DNA from: CAVYYW01 sp963772845
GTDB lineage: Bacteria > Bacillota > Bacilli > Bacillales > Sporolactobacillaceae
Reading direction: 5' to 3'
Assembly (NCBI GenBank): GCA_963772845.1
Contig: CAVYYW010000014.1
Coordinates: 992,001-1,056,000 of the forward strand
Length of the DNA: 64,000 nucleotides
Both the position numbers and the translations under genes were made by a program. Under the pieces are notes generated by a model, which saw nothing but the letters and a program-made list of their open reading frames with translations, was not told the DNA's origin and did not search any database. Shown here piece by piece: positions 16,808 through 24,879 of the stretch (positions are counted from its first letter, which is position 1; the number at the start of each line of letters is the position of its first letter).

Positions 16808-17815
16808 CTAATAAACGGCTGTTTCCTTTAATTCTATCCTCCGTTTTTCCTTATTGGAAAGGGCTGCTGCTTCATTCATAATCGTAAGACGGATTATATC
16901 TTCTTCTGTTATAAAGGAAGGTTCATTTCTTTCTATCGCATTCACCCATTGTTCCATTGGCATTGGTAGTGGTTCAGGAAGGACTTCAGGTGTTTTCCAT
17001 TGACCTGCTGTTTGTTTATTTTTGTAACGTATAAGATTGTCTTCTATTAAAAGGGTCCCCTCCGTGCCATAGATTTCAAGCTTTGATGGACTGCCATAGG
17101 CCAGAAACCCTGTCTCAATCGTGCCTAACGCACCGGATTCATATTCAACTGCAACTAAGGCATTATCGTCAACGTCATGTCCCATGGTTTGTTTTAATAT
17201 TGCCGTTACCGCTTCAGCCTTCCCCGCGAGACGATTGGTCAGATAGATCGGATGTGCTCCGAGATCGATCAGCGCCCCGCCACCGCACTGTTCTTTACTA
17301 AAAAAGTGTTCAGGAAGCCAGCCGGTTGGATGTTCTTCAGTCGGAACTGCGCCATTATGGGCTACTCTGCAGCGAATGGAGGTCACTTTCCCCAACAGCC
17401 CCTGATCCACAACAGTTTGAGCGTACAAATAGTAAGGTTCGGAAAGACGAGGCAGAGACAGTGTCAATCGCACCTTATTTTCGTGTACAGCCTGCAAAAT
17501 ATCTTCACAGTCTGCGGCCGAAAAGGCAAGAACCTTTTCTGTGAAAATATGCTTTTGATTCCTGGCTGCTGCCAATATAATCTCTTTATGCAAGCTTGTC
17601 GGTGCAGTGACAATGACAGCATCAATCTCGGAGCTTGTCAGCACTGCTTCCAGATTTTCTTCAAATGGCACGTTTAATTGGCTGGCCCAAGTTTTTCCTC
17701 TATCAATGTCCTCATCCCAGACCATTTTAATAGACAGTTCAGTGTTTCTTTCAGCCTGTTCGGCATAATCCTCAGCATGAACATGCCATTTACTAAGCAA
17801 AGCCACGTTTATCAT
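16808..17815 (-). CDS. Gfo/Idh/MocA-family oxidoreductase
   Basis: 335-residue NAD(P)-dependent dehydrogenase of the glucose-fructose oxidoreductase / inositol dehydrogenase family. N-terminal Rossmann part with SSEIDAVIVTAPTSLHKEI and the active-site lysine motif HIFTEKVLAF (the Lys of the EKP-type motif); C-terminal part has GGGALIDLGAHPIYL with a conserved DxGxH pattern. ATG 17815 is chosen because AAAGGAGAG lies 5-7 bases upstream. The sugar or polyol substrate is not predictable. It is followed by the DUF6886-like gene. Confidence 0.88.
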   Translation of the reverse strand: MINVALLSKWHVHAEDYAEQAERNTELSIKMVWDEDIDRGKTWASQLNVPFEENLEAVLTSSEIDAVIVTAPTSLHKEIILAAARNQKHIFTEKVLAFSAADCEDILQAVHENKVRLTLSLPRLSEPYYLYAQTVVDQGLLGKVTSIRCRVAHNGAVPTEEHPTGWLPEHFFSKEQCGGGALIDLGAHPIYLTNRLAGKAEAVTAILKQTMGHDVDDNALVAVEYESGALGTIETGFLAYGSPSKLEIYGTEGTLLIEDNLIRYKNKQTAGQWKTPEVLPEPLPMPMEQWVNAIERNEPSFITEEDIIRLTIMNEAAALSNKEKRRIELKETAVY

Positions 17816-17928
17816 TTGATTCTCTCCTTTTAACATATAACTAGACTTTAATTTTTTGATTTTTTAAAATCAACTTAATGATACATTAATTACATGAAAT
17901 AAAAAAACAAAAGCATTAGATTTAAAAA

Positions 17929-17953
17929 ATCCTCCGGGGCCTTCCCGGAGGAT
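17929..17953 (-). terminator. terminator after the zinc dehydrogenase
   Basis: ATCCTCCGGG/CCCGGAGGAT stem followed on the minus strand by TTTTTT; 9 bases beyond the dehydrogenase stop. Confidence 0.85.
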
Positions 17954-17961
17954 CACTTTCT

Positions 17962-19095
17962 TTATGGCTTTAAGACGACTTTAATATTGCCATCTTCTTT
18001 TTTATCAAATATTTTATAAGCCTCTGCAGCGTCGTCAAATTTCATCCTATGTGTAATGATATCTGTCGGATCGAAATCCCCGTTATCAATCATATCAAAT
18101 AGTTTAGGCATCAGATGCACAACCGGTGCCTGTCCCATTTTAAGCGAAACATTTCTTGAGAAAAAGTCCCCAATAGGAAAGCCATTTGCTTCTGTTGCAT
18201 ACACACCTGTCAGCTGAACGGTACCGAATTTCCTGACCGCCTGTGAAGCTGTGACAATAGGACTGATCGTCCCAAACTGATTGTCATGATCTGATCCGAA
18301 TTCCGTATTTGGCGGGACGGTTCCATCCATGCCAACACAATCAATCACTACATCTGCTCCGCCTTCAGTCTTATCATGCAACAGCTTGCCTATTTCTTCA
18401 TTCTCTTTAAAATTGAACGTTTCGACTTTGTTAGTTTTTTTGCCGTGCTCCAGTCTGTGCTCAACCTGGTCTACAGCAATAACTCTTTTTGCACCTTTCA
18501 ACCAAGCAAATTTTTGTGCCATCAGTCCAATCGGACCGCTTCCTAAAATAATTACTGTATCTCCTTTTTTCATACCGCTGTGTTCGACACTCCAATAAGC
18601 AGTCGGGACAACATCCGATAAAAAGACAACACTTTCGTCTTCAAGCTCACTGTTTTCCGGGACGACAAAGGATGTCGAATCTGCATAAGGCACTCTCAAA
18701 TATTCTGCTTGTCCTCCTGGAAAGTTTCCAAAAGCTTCAGTAAAACCGAACAAGCCTCCAGGCTCCCCGTGCGGATTAGAGTTATCACACTGGCTTTCCA
18801 TTTGATGATTGCAATAATGACAATCCCCGCAGCTGATGTTAAACGGAATGACAACCCGGTCACCTTTTTTTACTCTTTTCACCTCTGAGCCAACCTCTTC
18901 TACAATACCCATTGGTTCATGCCCTATGACATAATCTATTTCGGGTTTAATTCCCCCATGATATAAATGAAGATCCGAACCACAAATTCCTGAGGCAGTA
19001 ATCCTGACAATCATATCGTCATTTCTTTGAATTTTAGGATCATCAACATTTTTTACTTGAATATTCTCTTTCCCTTGGTACGTCACGGCCTTCAT
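17962..19095 (-). CDS. zinc-dependent alcohol dehydrogenase
   Basis: 377-residue medium-chain dehydrogenase of the glutathione-independent formaldehyde-dehydrogenase-like type. Catalytic zinc ligands appear in GICGSDLHLYHGG and GHEPMG; the structural-zinc cysteines lie in CGDCHYCNHQMESQC; the NAD-binding loop is ILGSGPIGLMAQ. ATG 19095 (MKAVTYQGKENIQV) is the family start, with AGAAAGGGTGA upstream. It has its own terminator. The substrate is unclear; formaldehyde or a small alcohol is plausible. Confidence 0.9.
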   Translation of the reverse strand: MKAVTYQGKENIQVKNVDDPKIQRNDDMIVRITASGICGSDLHLYHGGIKPEIDYVIGHEPMGIVEEVGSEVKRVKKGDRVVIPFNISCGDCHYCNHQMESQCDNSNPHGEPGGLFGFTEAFGNFPGGQAEYLRVPYADSTSFVVPENSELEDESVVFLSDVVPTAYWSVEHSGMKKGDTVIILGSGPIGLMAQKFAWLKGAKRVIAVDQVEHRLEHGKKTNKVETFNFKENEEIGKLLHDKTEGGADVVIDCVGMDGTVPPNTEFGSDHDNQFGTISPIVTASQAVRKFGTVQLTGVYATEANGFPIGDFFSRNVSLKMGQAPVVHLMPKLFDMIDNGDFDPTDIITHRMKFDDAAEAYKIFDKKEDGNIKVVLKP

Positions 19096-19168
19096 TTTAT
19101 TCACCCTTTCTTCTGTATGTATTAATCCCCTTCCACTTTTAATATTTAATAAAACATTTGAATTGGTT

Positions 19169-19615
19169 TTAAAACTTTTGGATCAATGCAACGCCGCCTA
19201 CAACTAATAAAACCCCGATGACCCTAGGGATGTTCAGTGAGTGAACCGGGACATTTAATAGTCCGAAGTTATCGATAAGAATGGACGCGATCATTTGCCC
19301 TGCCAAGATTAAACTAATCGTCTGAGCGGCACCAAGACGGGGAAGCAGGACGATATTAGCGGTAACATAAAAAGCTCCGAGCAGTCCGCCCGACCACATC
19401 CACCAAGGCACCTGTGAAAAATTTCTATTCATGCCCGAAATGCCCCCGTTCAAGAATGAAACGATGACTAGAATAATGCTTCCGACGATAAATGATATAG
19501 CAGCAGCGACAATCGGTGATCCTATATAACTTTTCAGCCCGGCGTTAACACTTGACTGAATCGGCTGAGCGATTCCAGCGATAAATGCAAATAACATTAG
19601 AAATATCCATAACAT
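19169..19615 (-). CDS. YdcZ/DUF606-type DMT transporter
   Basis: 148-residue integral membrane protein with five predicted helices, the half-size DMT unit called DUF606/YdcZ. The family opening (FAFIAGIAQPIQSSVNAGLKSYIGSPIVAAAISF) and the Trp-rich PWWMWSGGLLGAFYV segment are clear. Such proteins usually act as dimers or pairs; the substrate is unknown. ATG 19615 follows AAGGAGCTC. It lies between the zinc dehydrogenase and a methyltransferase, but no common operon is evident. Confidence 0.85.
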   Translation of the reverse strand: MLWIFLMLFAFIAGIAQPIQSSVNAGLKSYIGSPIVAAAISFIVGSIILVIVSFLNGGISGMNRNFSQVPWWMWSGGLLGAFYVTANIVLLPRLGAAQTISLILAGQMIASILIDNFGLLNVPVHSLNIPRVIGVLLVVGGVALIQKF

Positions 19616-19774
19616 GTGAATGAGCTCCTTCTGAGTTTGTGTTTACTAAATAATAATTGTCTACCCTTCAGATAAGCGAATCACACCTAAAATTGTTCTT
19701 TTTGAAAACTCAGTAATTAGTCATTCAATAATAGGTGATTGGATCAGTCACTTCTATCTAGGGCTTCTCATTCA

Positions 19775-20380
19775 CTATTTTGGTTTTCTTGCTGTCACAC
19801 AAACAGCCAGCTCAGGCTTTATTTTTCTATACCTTGACTGGATTTTTTTGTACCCGCATGCTTTAAGATCTTTCCGGATTTGTTTGTTATAGCTGCGGGT
19901 TTTCTCAGGTCCTGCATCTTCTTCTCTTGGCTGCATGACAACAGCTATTCGGCCGCCCTTTTTTAAAGCAGAAAACAGACGGCTCAAACCCTCTCTTCCA
20001 TCTTTCCAAATTGTATAGTTATTGACTGTGAGCACATAGTGATAATCCTCTCTTTCCAATTCAGTTTCATTAATATCTCCTGCCGCAAGCTCTACTTGAC
20101 CGGTCTTAATGTCTGTTTTCAATTCCTTTTCTGCCTGTTCTTTCATCGTTTCAGAGATGTCGAGCCCTTTTATGTACAAATTTGAATAATGCTCCATCAT
20201 ATACTTAATGCTGTATCCAGGGCCGTATCCTACTTCAAGCACCCGGCTGCCCGGTTTTATTCTGAGTCGGTTGATCCCCCACTGATTCAGAGCTTTGTTT
20301 TCCCCAGCCATGATTTTCCCTGCAATTAAGCCGAACAGACCCTTTGGTTTCCTGAAATTTTCTTTAATCGCTTTCAGCAT
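19775..20380 (-). CDS. class I SAM-dependent methyltransferase (second paralogue)
   Basis: 201-residue methyltransferase with motif I RVLEVGYGPGYSIK, motif II IKGLDISETMKEQA and a late strand GGRIAVVMQPREED. The opening RKPKGLFGLIAGKIMAGENKALNQWGI is shared with the enzyme at 9949-10572, although overall similarity is moderate and the motif I glycine pattern differs (GYGPG against GCGAG). The substrate is unknown. ATG 20380 is preceded by a weak GGGGACTTAAC site. No neighbour suggests a pathway. Confidence 0.87.
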   Translation of the reverse strand: MLKAIKENFRKPKGLFGLIAGKIMAGENKALNQWGINRLRIKPGSRVLEVGYGPGYSIKYMMEHYSNLYIKGLDISETMKEQAEKELKTDIKTGQVELAAGDINETELEREDYHYVLTVNNYTIWKDGREGLSRLFSALKKGGRIAVVMQPREEDAGPEKTRSYNKQIRKDLKACGYKKIQSRYRKIKPELAVCVTARKPK

Positions 20381-20470
20381 GTTAAGTCCCCATTTTCTGT
20401 TTTTCTTAATAGCTTTCCATAAAATGAATCAGCTAAACCTGAAATGAGGCTGTACATTTACATGCAGGAG

Positions 20471-20599
20471 TTAGCTGTGGCTGTGGCCGTGACCGTGGAA
20501 AGCTAGCAGCCTAGAGGAGAAATCAACACAATCAACAACCACGCGTACACCGGGGGATTTTTTCAGTGCCCTCCCTGATACTGTACTGCGTTTTTTCAT
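20471..20599 (-). CDS. hypothetical 42-residue protein with His-rich tail
   Basis: Small frame starting MKKRSTVSGRALKKSPGVRV, with a hydrophobic centre (VVVDCVDFSSRLLAF) and a tail HGHGHSHS that could bind metal. The ribosome site (ATAATGGG) is poor. I do not recognise the family. The composition, with a very basic start and His tail, is not random-looking, but translation is uncertain. Confidence 0.4.
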   Translation of the reverse strand: MKKRSTVSGRALKKSPGVRVVVDCVDFSSRLLAFHGHGHSHS

Positions 20600-20748
20600 A
20601 CCCATTATAGGATACAATACTATTGTTCAGGTTTTAGCATAGATGGCCATTAACATCACGTACTGATTCTTTCATCAACCTGTCACTTTTGGTATGATTA
20701 TTAAATGTTACACTTTAAGAAGAATGAAACTTAGTGAGGTAGATAATA

Positions 20749-21291
20749 ATGAGCGAGAAACGTTCTATGAAAGACAAGAATTATGCCCCCGCAATCATAA
20801 TATTTGCGATTGCTGTAAACGTCATTATAACGGTGTTGTTTTTCATGCCAAAACATCATCATAATATTCCGTTCGATCTCACCATTTTCCCGAGAATGAA
20901 TGCGATCTTCAACTCATTTACCTTTGTATTTTTACTGGCAGCGCTTTACTTTATCATTAAGAAAAATGTTAAAATGCACAAACGTTTTATCTTTGCAGCG
21001 TTCACCACAACAGCGCTTTTCTTGATCTCTTATCTCATTTACCATTCACTTGCTCCGGACACACATTTCGGCGGTGAAGGCATTGTGAAGTATATTTATT
21101 TTTTCGTGTTAATCACACATATTATTTTAGCACCCGTCATTGTCGTACTCGCACTATTCACCTTGACTTGGGGATTGAAAATGAAAGTTGAGCGGCACAG
21201 AAAATGGGCTCACTGGACGATGCCATTGTGGCTTTATGTCAGCTTGACAGGTGTTATTGTCTTCTTGATGATTTCCCCTTACTATCATTAA
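20749..21291 (+). CDS. yozB: DUF420 membrane protein YozB
   Basis: 180-residue protein with five predicted helices, the DUF420/YozB family related to cytochrome-oxidase assembly (CtaM-type) proteins. Family histidines are present: MPKHHH, KMHKRFI, YLIYHSLAP, LITHIILAP and ERHRKWAHWTMPLWLYVSLTGV. GTGAGGTAG precedes ATG 20749. In B. subtilis yozB is near-identical in layout. It is a single gene here, with a terminator at 21339. A role in heme-copper oxidase maturation is an inference from the family. Confidence 0.88.
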   Translation: MSEKRSMKDKNYAPAIIIFAIAVNVIITVLFFMPKHHHNIPFDLTIFPRMNAIFNSFTFVFLLAALYFIIKKNVKMHKRFIFAAFTTTALFLISYLIYHSLAPDTHFGGEGIVKYIYFFVLITHIILAPVIVVLALFTLTWGLKMKVERHRKWAHWTMPLWLYVSLTGVIVFLMISPYYH

Positions 21292-21338
21292 TAGCTTCAG
21301 AATTACATCTCTTGTTTATTCCTATTAACTCACAAAAA

Positions 21339-21366
21339 AAACCGCGAGGCTCCTGCTTCGCGGTTT
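21339..21366. terminator. bidirectional terminator between yozB and the DinB gene
   Basis: AACCGCGA/TCGCGGTT stem with A run before and T run after, lying between two convergent genes. Confidence 0.85.
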
Positions 21367-21395
21367 TTGCTGTCTTTACATTTAATATATGATTT

Positions 21396-21854
21396 TTAAT
21401 TTTGCTCCAACATGCGGTTCATAACATGAATCTGACCCGTATGATTTGCTTCGTGCATTAACGAAACTCCAGCAAGTTCTCCTAAGGTATCGCAGCTCAT
21501 GATCGGTTTTGCCAAAGGCTCATTCAATTTTTCAGAAGGTATTTGTAGAATTCTTTCCAGTTGGTCTTTTAACTGGCTAATCAGTACTTTGATTTCCGGA
21601 ACTTCCCCTTCCCAATCTGAAGGCTTTGTGCCGTTTCCAAATAATCCAGCGTAGTTCTCAGAAAGGTTCGTTGAATTCTTAGGATAGCCAAACAAAAATT
21701 GTTCAGTAACCGTTAACACATGACCAATATGCCAGTGAATGGTGTTATTAAAACCCTTCGGCTGTAGATCAGCCACTTCTCCCTGTACAGCTTCTGCTTT
21801 TTTAATTAACGAATTTCTAGTCACTTCAAAATGCTTACTCAATGGTTTATCCAT
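21396..21854 (-). CDS. DinB-family protein
   Basis: 152-residue four-helix-bundle protein of the DinB/YfiT superfamily (metal-binding, thiol-linked or S-transferase-like roles). The three metal histidines are in HWHIGHV (near residue 42) and HEANHTGQIHVM (near 136-143). Helices before and between fit the bundle. AAGGGGAGAT precedes ATG 21854. Named after a damage-inducible gene, but I see no LexA box in front of this one. Confidence 0.85.
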   Translation of the reverse strand: MDKPLSKHFEVTRNSLIKKAEAVQGEVADLQPKGFNNTIHWHIGHVLTVTEQFLFGYPKNSTNLSENYAGLFGNGTKPSDWEGEVPEIKVLISQLKDQLERILQIPSEKLNEPLAKPIMSCDTLGELAGVSLMHEANHTGQIHVMNRMLEQN

Positions 21855-21974
21855 TATTATCTCCCCTTTAAGCTTATCTTACATTAAATAAAAGAACTTA
21901 AAAACTGTCATGCTCTAGAATAATTTTTGCGCAATTAACCAAAATAAATGTGTTATGCAAAAGGAGGTGTAACG

Positions 21975-22175
21975 ATGCAGCAGCAGAATCAAAAAAGCAG
22001 TAACAAAGGAAGCTTAATGCTCCCGCTTTTAGCAGCAGTTGGAACAGGTGCTGCGACTTTTTATTCACTGAGACATAATCAGAACCCTGCCCAGCAATCC
22101 ATGCAACAAGCTGGACAAGCCATTCAGCAATTTGCCGGATCCAACACTCAACAAGGCAATCAGCCAACACAATAA
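21975..22175 (+). CDS. hypothetical 66-residue small membrane protein
   Basis: Short protein with an N-terminal polar segment (MQQQNQKSSNKGS), one weak hydrophobic helix (LMLPLLAAVGTGAATFYSL) and a Gln-rich tail. An excellent AAAGGAGGTG lies 5 bases before ATG 21975. No family recognised. It resembles small Gln-rich spore or envelope proteins in composition, but that is not an assignment. A hairpin follows near 22180-22212. Confidence 0.55.
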   Translation: MQQQNQKSSNKGSLMLPLLAAVGTGAATFYSLRHNQNPAQQSMQQAGQAIQQFAGSNTQQGNQPTQ

Positions 22176-22267
22176 AAGTACAGCCCTCAACCAGAAAAGT
22201 TGGGGGTTGTTTAGTATACATCCCTCTTAAGACCATCCAAAAAAATACAAAAAATAATTTATTTACT

Positions 22268-22297
22268 TGTTTATACGAACGTTTGTTTGTGTATAAT
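22268..22297 (+). promoter_or_regulatory. SOS promoter with LexA box ahead of the YolD-like gene
   Basis: CGAACGTTTGTTTG at 22276-22289 fits the Bacillus LexA box (CGAAC-N4-GTTYG) and lies directly before TATAAT at 22292-22297, with a weak -35 near 22268. LexA would block this promoter. Confidence 0.85.
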
Positions 22298-22317
22298 TAA
22301 AGTGAGGTGATTGTGAC

Positions 22318-22698
22318 ATGAAAGCGAATAAGCTTAGTACGGGATCCAATTTACGGTGGGAGGGATCGAGAATGATGCTTCCTGAACATGTTGGGGCATT
22401 AAGAAGCCGGAAAATCGACCAAAAGAAGGTTGAGAAACCTGACCTGGATGAACAGCAATGGGAAGAAATCGAACGGACACTCTGTGAGGCAATGGGCAAA
22501 ACCCTCCCACTAGAGATTACCTACTTTAAAAATGGTTTAAGTGAGCGTTTCATCGGTTTCGCTATTCAATTTGATTCATACACGAAGCGTTTAAAAGTAG
22601 AGGATCCAGAAGGCGAACCCGAGTGGCTGCCTTTTTTGGCAATTCTGGAGTTAAAGTTGAGCGATGAGAATATCCAGCCGCATTGCGAGGATTTTTGA
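22318..22698 (+). CDS. YolD-like protein (SOS-regulated)
   Basis: 126-residue YolD-like family protein: LRWEGSRMMLPEHVGALRSRKIDQKKVEKPDLDEQQWEEIE is the family signature, followed by a beta-rich half with ITYFKNG and FIGFAIQFD. YolD proteins usually sit just upstream of a UvrX/UmuC-type translesion polymerase and are induced by DNA damage. Here the LexA box is kept, but no polymerase gene follows: the next minus-strand genes are unrelated. GTGAGGTGATT precedes ATG 22318. Confidence 0.85.
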   Translation: MKANKLSTGSNLRWEGSRMMLPEHVGALRSRKIDQKKVEKPDLDEQQWEEIERTLCEAMGKTLPLEITYFKNGLSERFIGFAIQFDSYTKRLKVEDPEGEPEWLPFLAILELKLSDENIQPHCEDF

Positions 22699-22855
22699 TA
22701 AAGTTTTTAGCATTGCCGGTGGAAAATGAGAATCTAATTTCACCAATCTGTTTAGAGTCAATGGCAGGTTATACAAACCTTTTTTATTTAGGTATCTCAA
22801 TCTCCAAATGTGCGTTTTTGTCGCAACGCTTGTTCACAGCCGTAAAAAAAGAAAG

Positions 22856-22870
22856 GCTCCATAGAGGAGC
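22856..22870 (-). terminator. terminator after the 72-residue gene
   Basis: GCTCC/GGAGC stem with TTTCTTTTTTT following on the minus strand. Confidence 0.6.
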
Positions 22871-22897
22871 TGGAGAAGCACTGGCCAAAATAAAATG

Positions 22898-23116
22898 CTA
22901 TGAACGTTTTACTAATTCATTTTCTAAGTGTTCATGTATAAGAATCTCGATCGATTTAACATCGTTGAAATTGACATCTTCATTAGAAAACCCTAAAGAA
23001 AAATTTTCATTTTTGCCTTTTTCAAGATAGCCTAAAAAATCATTGCCTTCAAAGCTTATTAACGAAGCGTCTACAGAGTACTCTCGACCATCTTTTAATT
23101 TTAAAACAAAAACCAT
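22898..23116 (-). CDS. hypothetical 72-residue protein
   Basis: Soluble beta-rich protein: MVFVLKLKDGREYSVDASLISFEGNDFLGYLEKGKNE then a C-terminal helix (SIEILIHEHLENELVKRS). ATG 23116 is chosen because AAGGGGATGATGAC precedes it. No family recognised; the layout resembles small phage or immunity-type proteins. Confidence 0.5.
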   Translation of the reverse strand: MVFVLKLKDGREYSVDASLISFEGNDFLGYLEKGKNENFSLGFSNEDVNFNDVKSIEILIHEHLENELVKRS

Positions 23117-23235
23117 GTCATCATCCCCTTGCCATACAAAATTCGACAAAGAAATAAATTTTACCTTTTTCTTTCTGAAATATAATTACAAATCCTAATT
23201 CCTTTCCCTTAACAACCATATTTACGAAAACTATT

Positions 23236-23454
23236 TTAGTAAAATAGTTTCACCATTATCATCACTAGGGGAATAGCTATTACTAAGCCAATTCTTTCCT
23301 TTCTTGAAGGATTTCCGAACACCAATTCAGACGTTAAAAGTAAATAAACAAACAAATACATATTAAATATTGAAGGCTTTAAGATGGAAAATAAAATGAA
23401 GACCAAAATTACCAGTGTTGAAAACACAGACTGTATTTTTCTGTTTTTGTCCAA
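23236..23454 (-). CDS. hypothetical 72-residue membrane protein
   Basis: Two hydrophobic segments (VFSTLVILVFILFSILKPSIF... and IGLVIAIPLVMIMVKLFY) joined by a loop with NPSRKERIG. TTG start at 23454 with GGGGAAGATG upstream. No family recognised. Confidence 0.5.
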   Translation of the reverse strand: MDKNRKIQSVFSTLVILVFILFSILKPSIFNMYLFVYLLLTSELVFGNPSRKERIGLVIAIPLVMIMVKLFY

Positions 23455-23509
23455 AAAACATCTTCCCCATTCTTCTTACCATTTGCTTTTACTTTTTATG
23501 ACAGGCTGA

Positions 23510-23701
23510 TTATTTTAACTCCCTTTCAAATATTAATTCGTAATGAGAGGCTGCGCCGTAACTGGCTACTCCAGGAGCAAACACCTGCACAAATCTCCAT
23601 CCGTCTGCAGCGTAATCAGAAATGATATCATGATAGTCCTGCTTAGGAACCTTGCCAATTAACTTTAAATCAATTTTCACAAAATCATATTCATATTTCA
23701 T
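23510..23701 (-). CDS. DUF4177 domain protein
   Basis: 63-residue protein matching the DUF4177 pattern: YEYDFVKIDL, DYHDIISDYAADGWRFVQVFAPG and YELIFERE. AAGGTAGGTGA precedes ATG 23701. Function unknown; these tiny proteins are common and often sit beside membrane or resistance genes. Confidence 0.75.
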   Translation of the reverse strand: MKYEYDFVKIDLKLIGKVPKQDYHDIISDYAADGWRFVQVFAPGVASYGAASHYELIFERELK

Positions 23702-23829
23702 CGAGTCACCTACCTTAATGTTAATAATATACTTTACCTATAGCTATTAAACTATTTCTACAAAAATTAACCATATCCTTCTTGACTAGAAAATGAAATA
23801 AAGCAGACAGTATGTAAATGAAACAAAAA

Positions 23830-23862
23830 AATTGCACAGGCGCAATGTTCGCCTGTGCAATT
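23830..23862 (-). terminator. terminator after the peptidase remnant
   Basis: AATTGCACAGGCG/CGCCTGTGCAATT stem of 13 bp with T-rich sequence on the minus strand, just past the remnant at 23873. Confidence 0.85.
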
Positions 23863-23872
23863 AATTAAGATA

Positions 23873-23960
23873 TTAATAGTTATTTAATGCGGTTAACAAT
23901 TGGTTAGCTTTTGGACTGCCAATACCGGTAACTAAATCATAACCTGATTTAGCTGGTTAA
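23873..23960 (-). pseudogene. C-terminal scrap of a sedolisin/S53-type peptidase
   Basis: The last 28 or so codons of a secreted serine peptidase remain: GYDLVTGIGSPKANQLLTAL, the calcium-site and C-terminal signature of pro-kumamolisin-type enzymes. The rest of the gene is gone, but its terminator is intact. Confidence 0.55.
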
Positions 23961-24118
23961 AGCCTCTTGCTATTATTGTATTATTCTGAAAATACCTCTC
24001 TTTAATTCAAATTTCTACTTCTCCAATTCTTTTCATTTTTATTTCAATTTTTTGTTTGCCCCTCACTTTTTAATCATTTGATATAATTTAAACGAGTTAA
24101 AGGGGGCATTTAGCTGAG

Positions 24119-24256
24119 CTGATTGAAGAGAAGAGACAAAGCGAAATTCAGGAATATCAAACGCTTTACGACCACATGCATAACTATTTATTAAATATGG
24201 GCTTATCTGATGAACAAGCTGCCTCAATTGTCACTGACTTCCGGGATGAGAAATAA
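24119..24256 (+). CDS. hypothetical small protein, about 45 residues
   Basis: Open frame with a charged N-terminus (EEKRQSEIQEYQTLYDHMHNYLL) and a C-terminal helix (GLSDEQAASIVTDFRDEK), compact and helical. AAAGGGGG lies upstream, but the only start codon at good spacing is a CTG at 24119, so the true start is doubtful. No family recognised. Confidence 0.4.
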   Translation: MIEEKRQSEIQEYQTLYDHMHNYLLNMGLSDEQAASIVTDFRDEK

Positions 24257-24462
24257 CAAAAGCAAATTTTCTTTTATCCCCTTCCATTTTCAGGAAAATG
24301 AGATCTTGACGGACCAAAATCCCCTACGATGATCATTGATCATTCCGATCCCAATTTCCTTCCAATGAATTCAATATCACTTTGTATTTTTTTCGATTAG
24401 TCCACGCCCTTTTTGCACTTCTTTCATAATCTATAGCGTAAGCAATAAAGGTGGTGAATAAC

Positions 24463-24561
24463 ATGAGCTACAGTGGAGGCTATGGAGGCGGCAACAGCTT
24501 TGTTTTGATCGTTGTTTTATTTATTTTGCTAATAATTATTGGTGCATCATGGGTGTACTAA
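24463..24561 (+). CDS. YjcZ-family sporulation miniprotein
   Basis: 32-residue protein: MSYSGGYGGGNSF then a single membrane helix VLIVVLFILLIIIGASWVY, the exact architecture of the YjcZ/SscA-type family found in spores. AAAGGTGGTG precedes the ATG by 7 bases. The glycine-tyrosine head and hydrophobic tail leave little doubt about the family; precise function is not known. Confidence 0.88.
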   Translation: MSYSGGYGGGNSFVLIVVLFILLIIIGASWVY

Positions 24562-24668
24562 GAAGAAAAATTAGGGTGCCTTTGGTACCCTTCTTCTTGA
24601 TTACATATAGCAAGAAGGCAGCATCATATTTCTGGTCCACCTGCAGTACCTTTTAACTTTTTAACATT

Positions 24669-24863
24669 TTACATACATATAAAGTCCTTCATTTCATTTT
24701 TTGATAACCCGTTTTTCTCACAATAAAGTTTAATATACAATTCCGCTAATTCTTCGGAAAGCTGCGCATACAAAAGATATGTACGACATACATCGGCACG
24801 TATATCTCCAGCCCTTGAGTCAACCCAGTCTATAATAGTCCCTTTATTATCAGCTTGGATCAC
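24669..24863 (-). pseudogene. C-terminal fragment of an aminoglycoside phosphotransferase-family kinase
   Basis: Contains the metal-binding part of the APH fold, GTIIDWVDSRAGDIRADVCRTYLLY, followed by the late helix, but the N-lobe and the catalytic HGDxxxxN loop are missing, because sequence upstream of 24863 no longer matches. Inactive remnant. Confidence 0.65.
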
Positions 24864-24879
24864 TGGACTCCCTAATACT

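Noticed and set aside
20441..20600. Possible metal-responsive regulator because of HGHGHSHS
   Set aside because: The 42-residue frame has no DNA-binding features and a weak start; kept only as a low-confidence small protein.
22683..23030. 115-codon frame overlapping the YolD-like end
   Set aside because: No ribosome site, overlaps the YolD-like gene and the minus-strand 72-residue gene, which has a good start.
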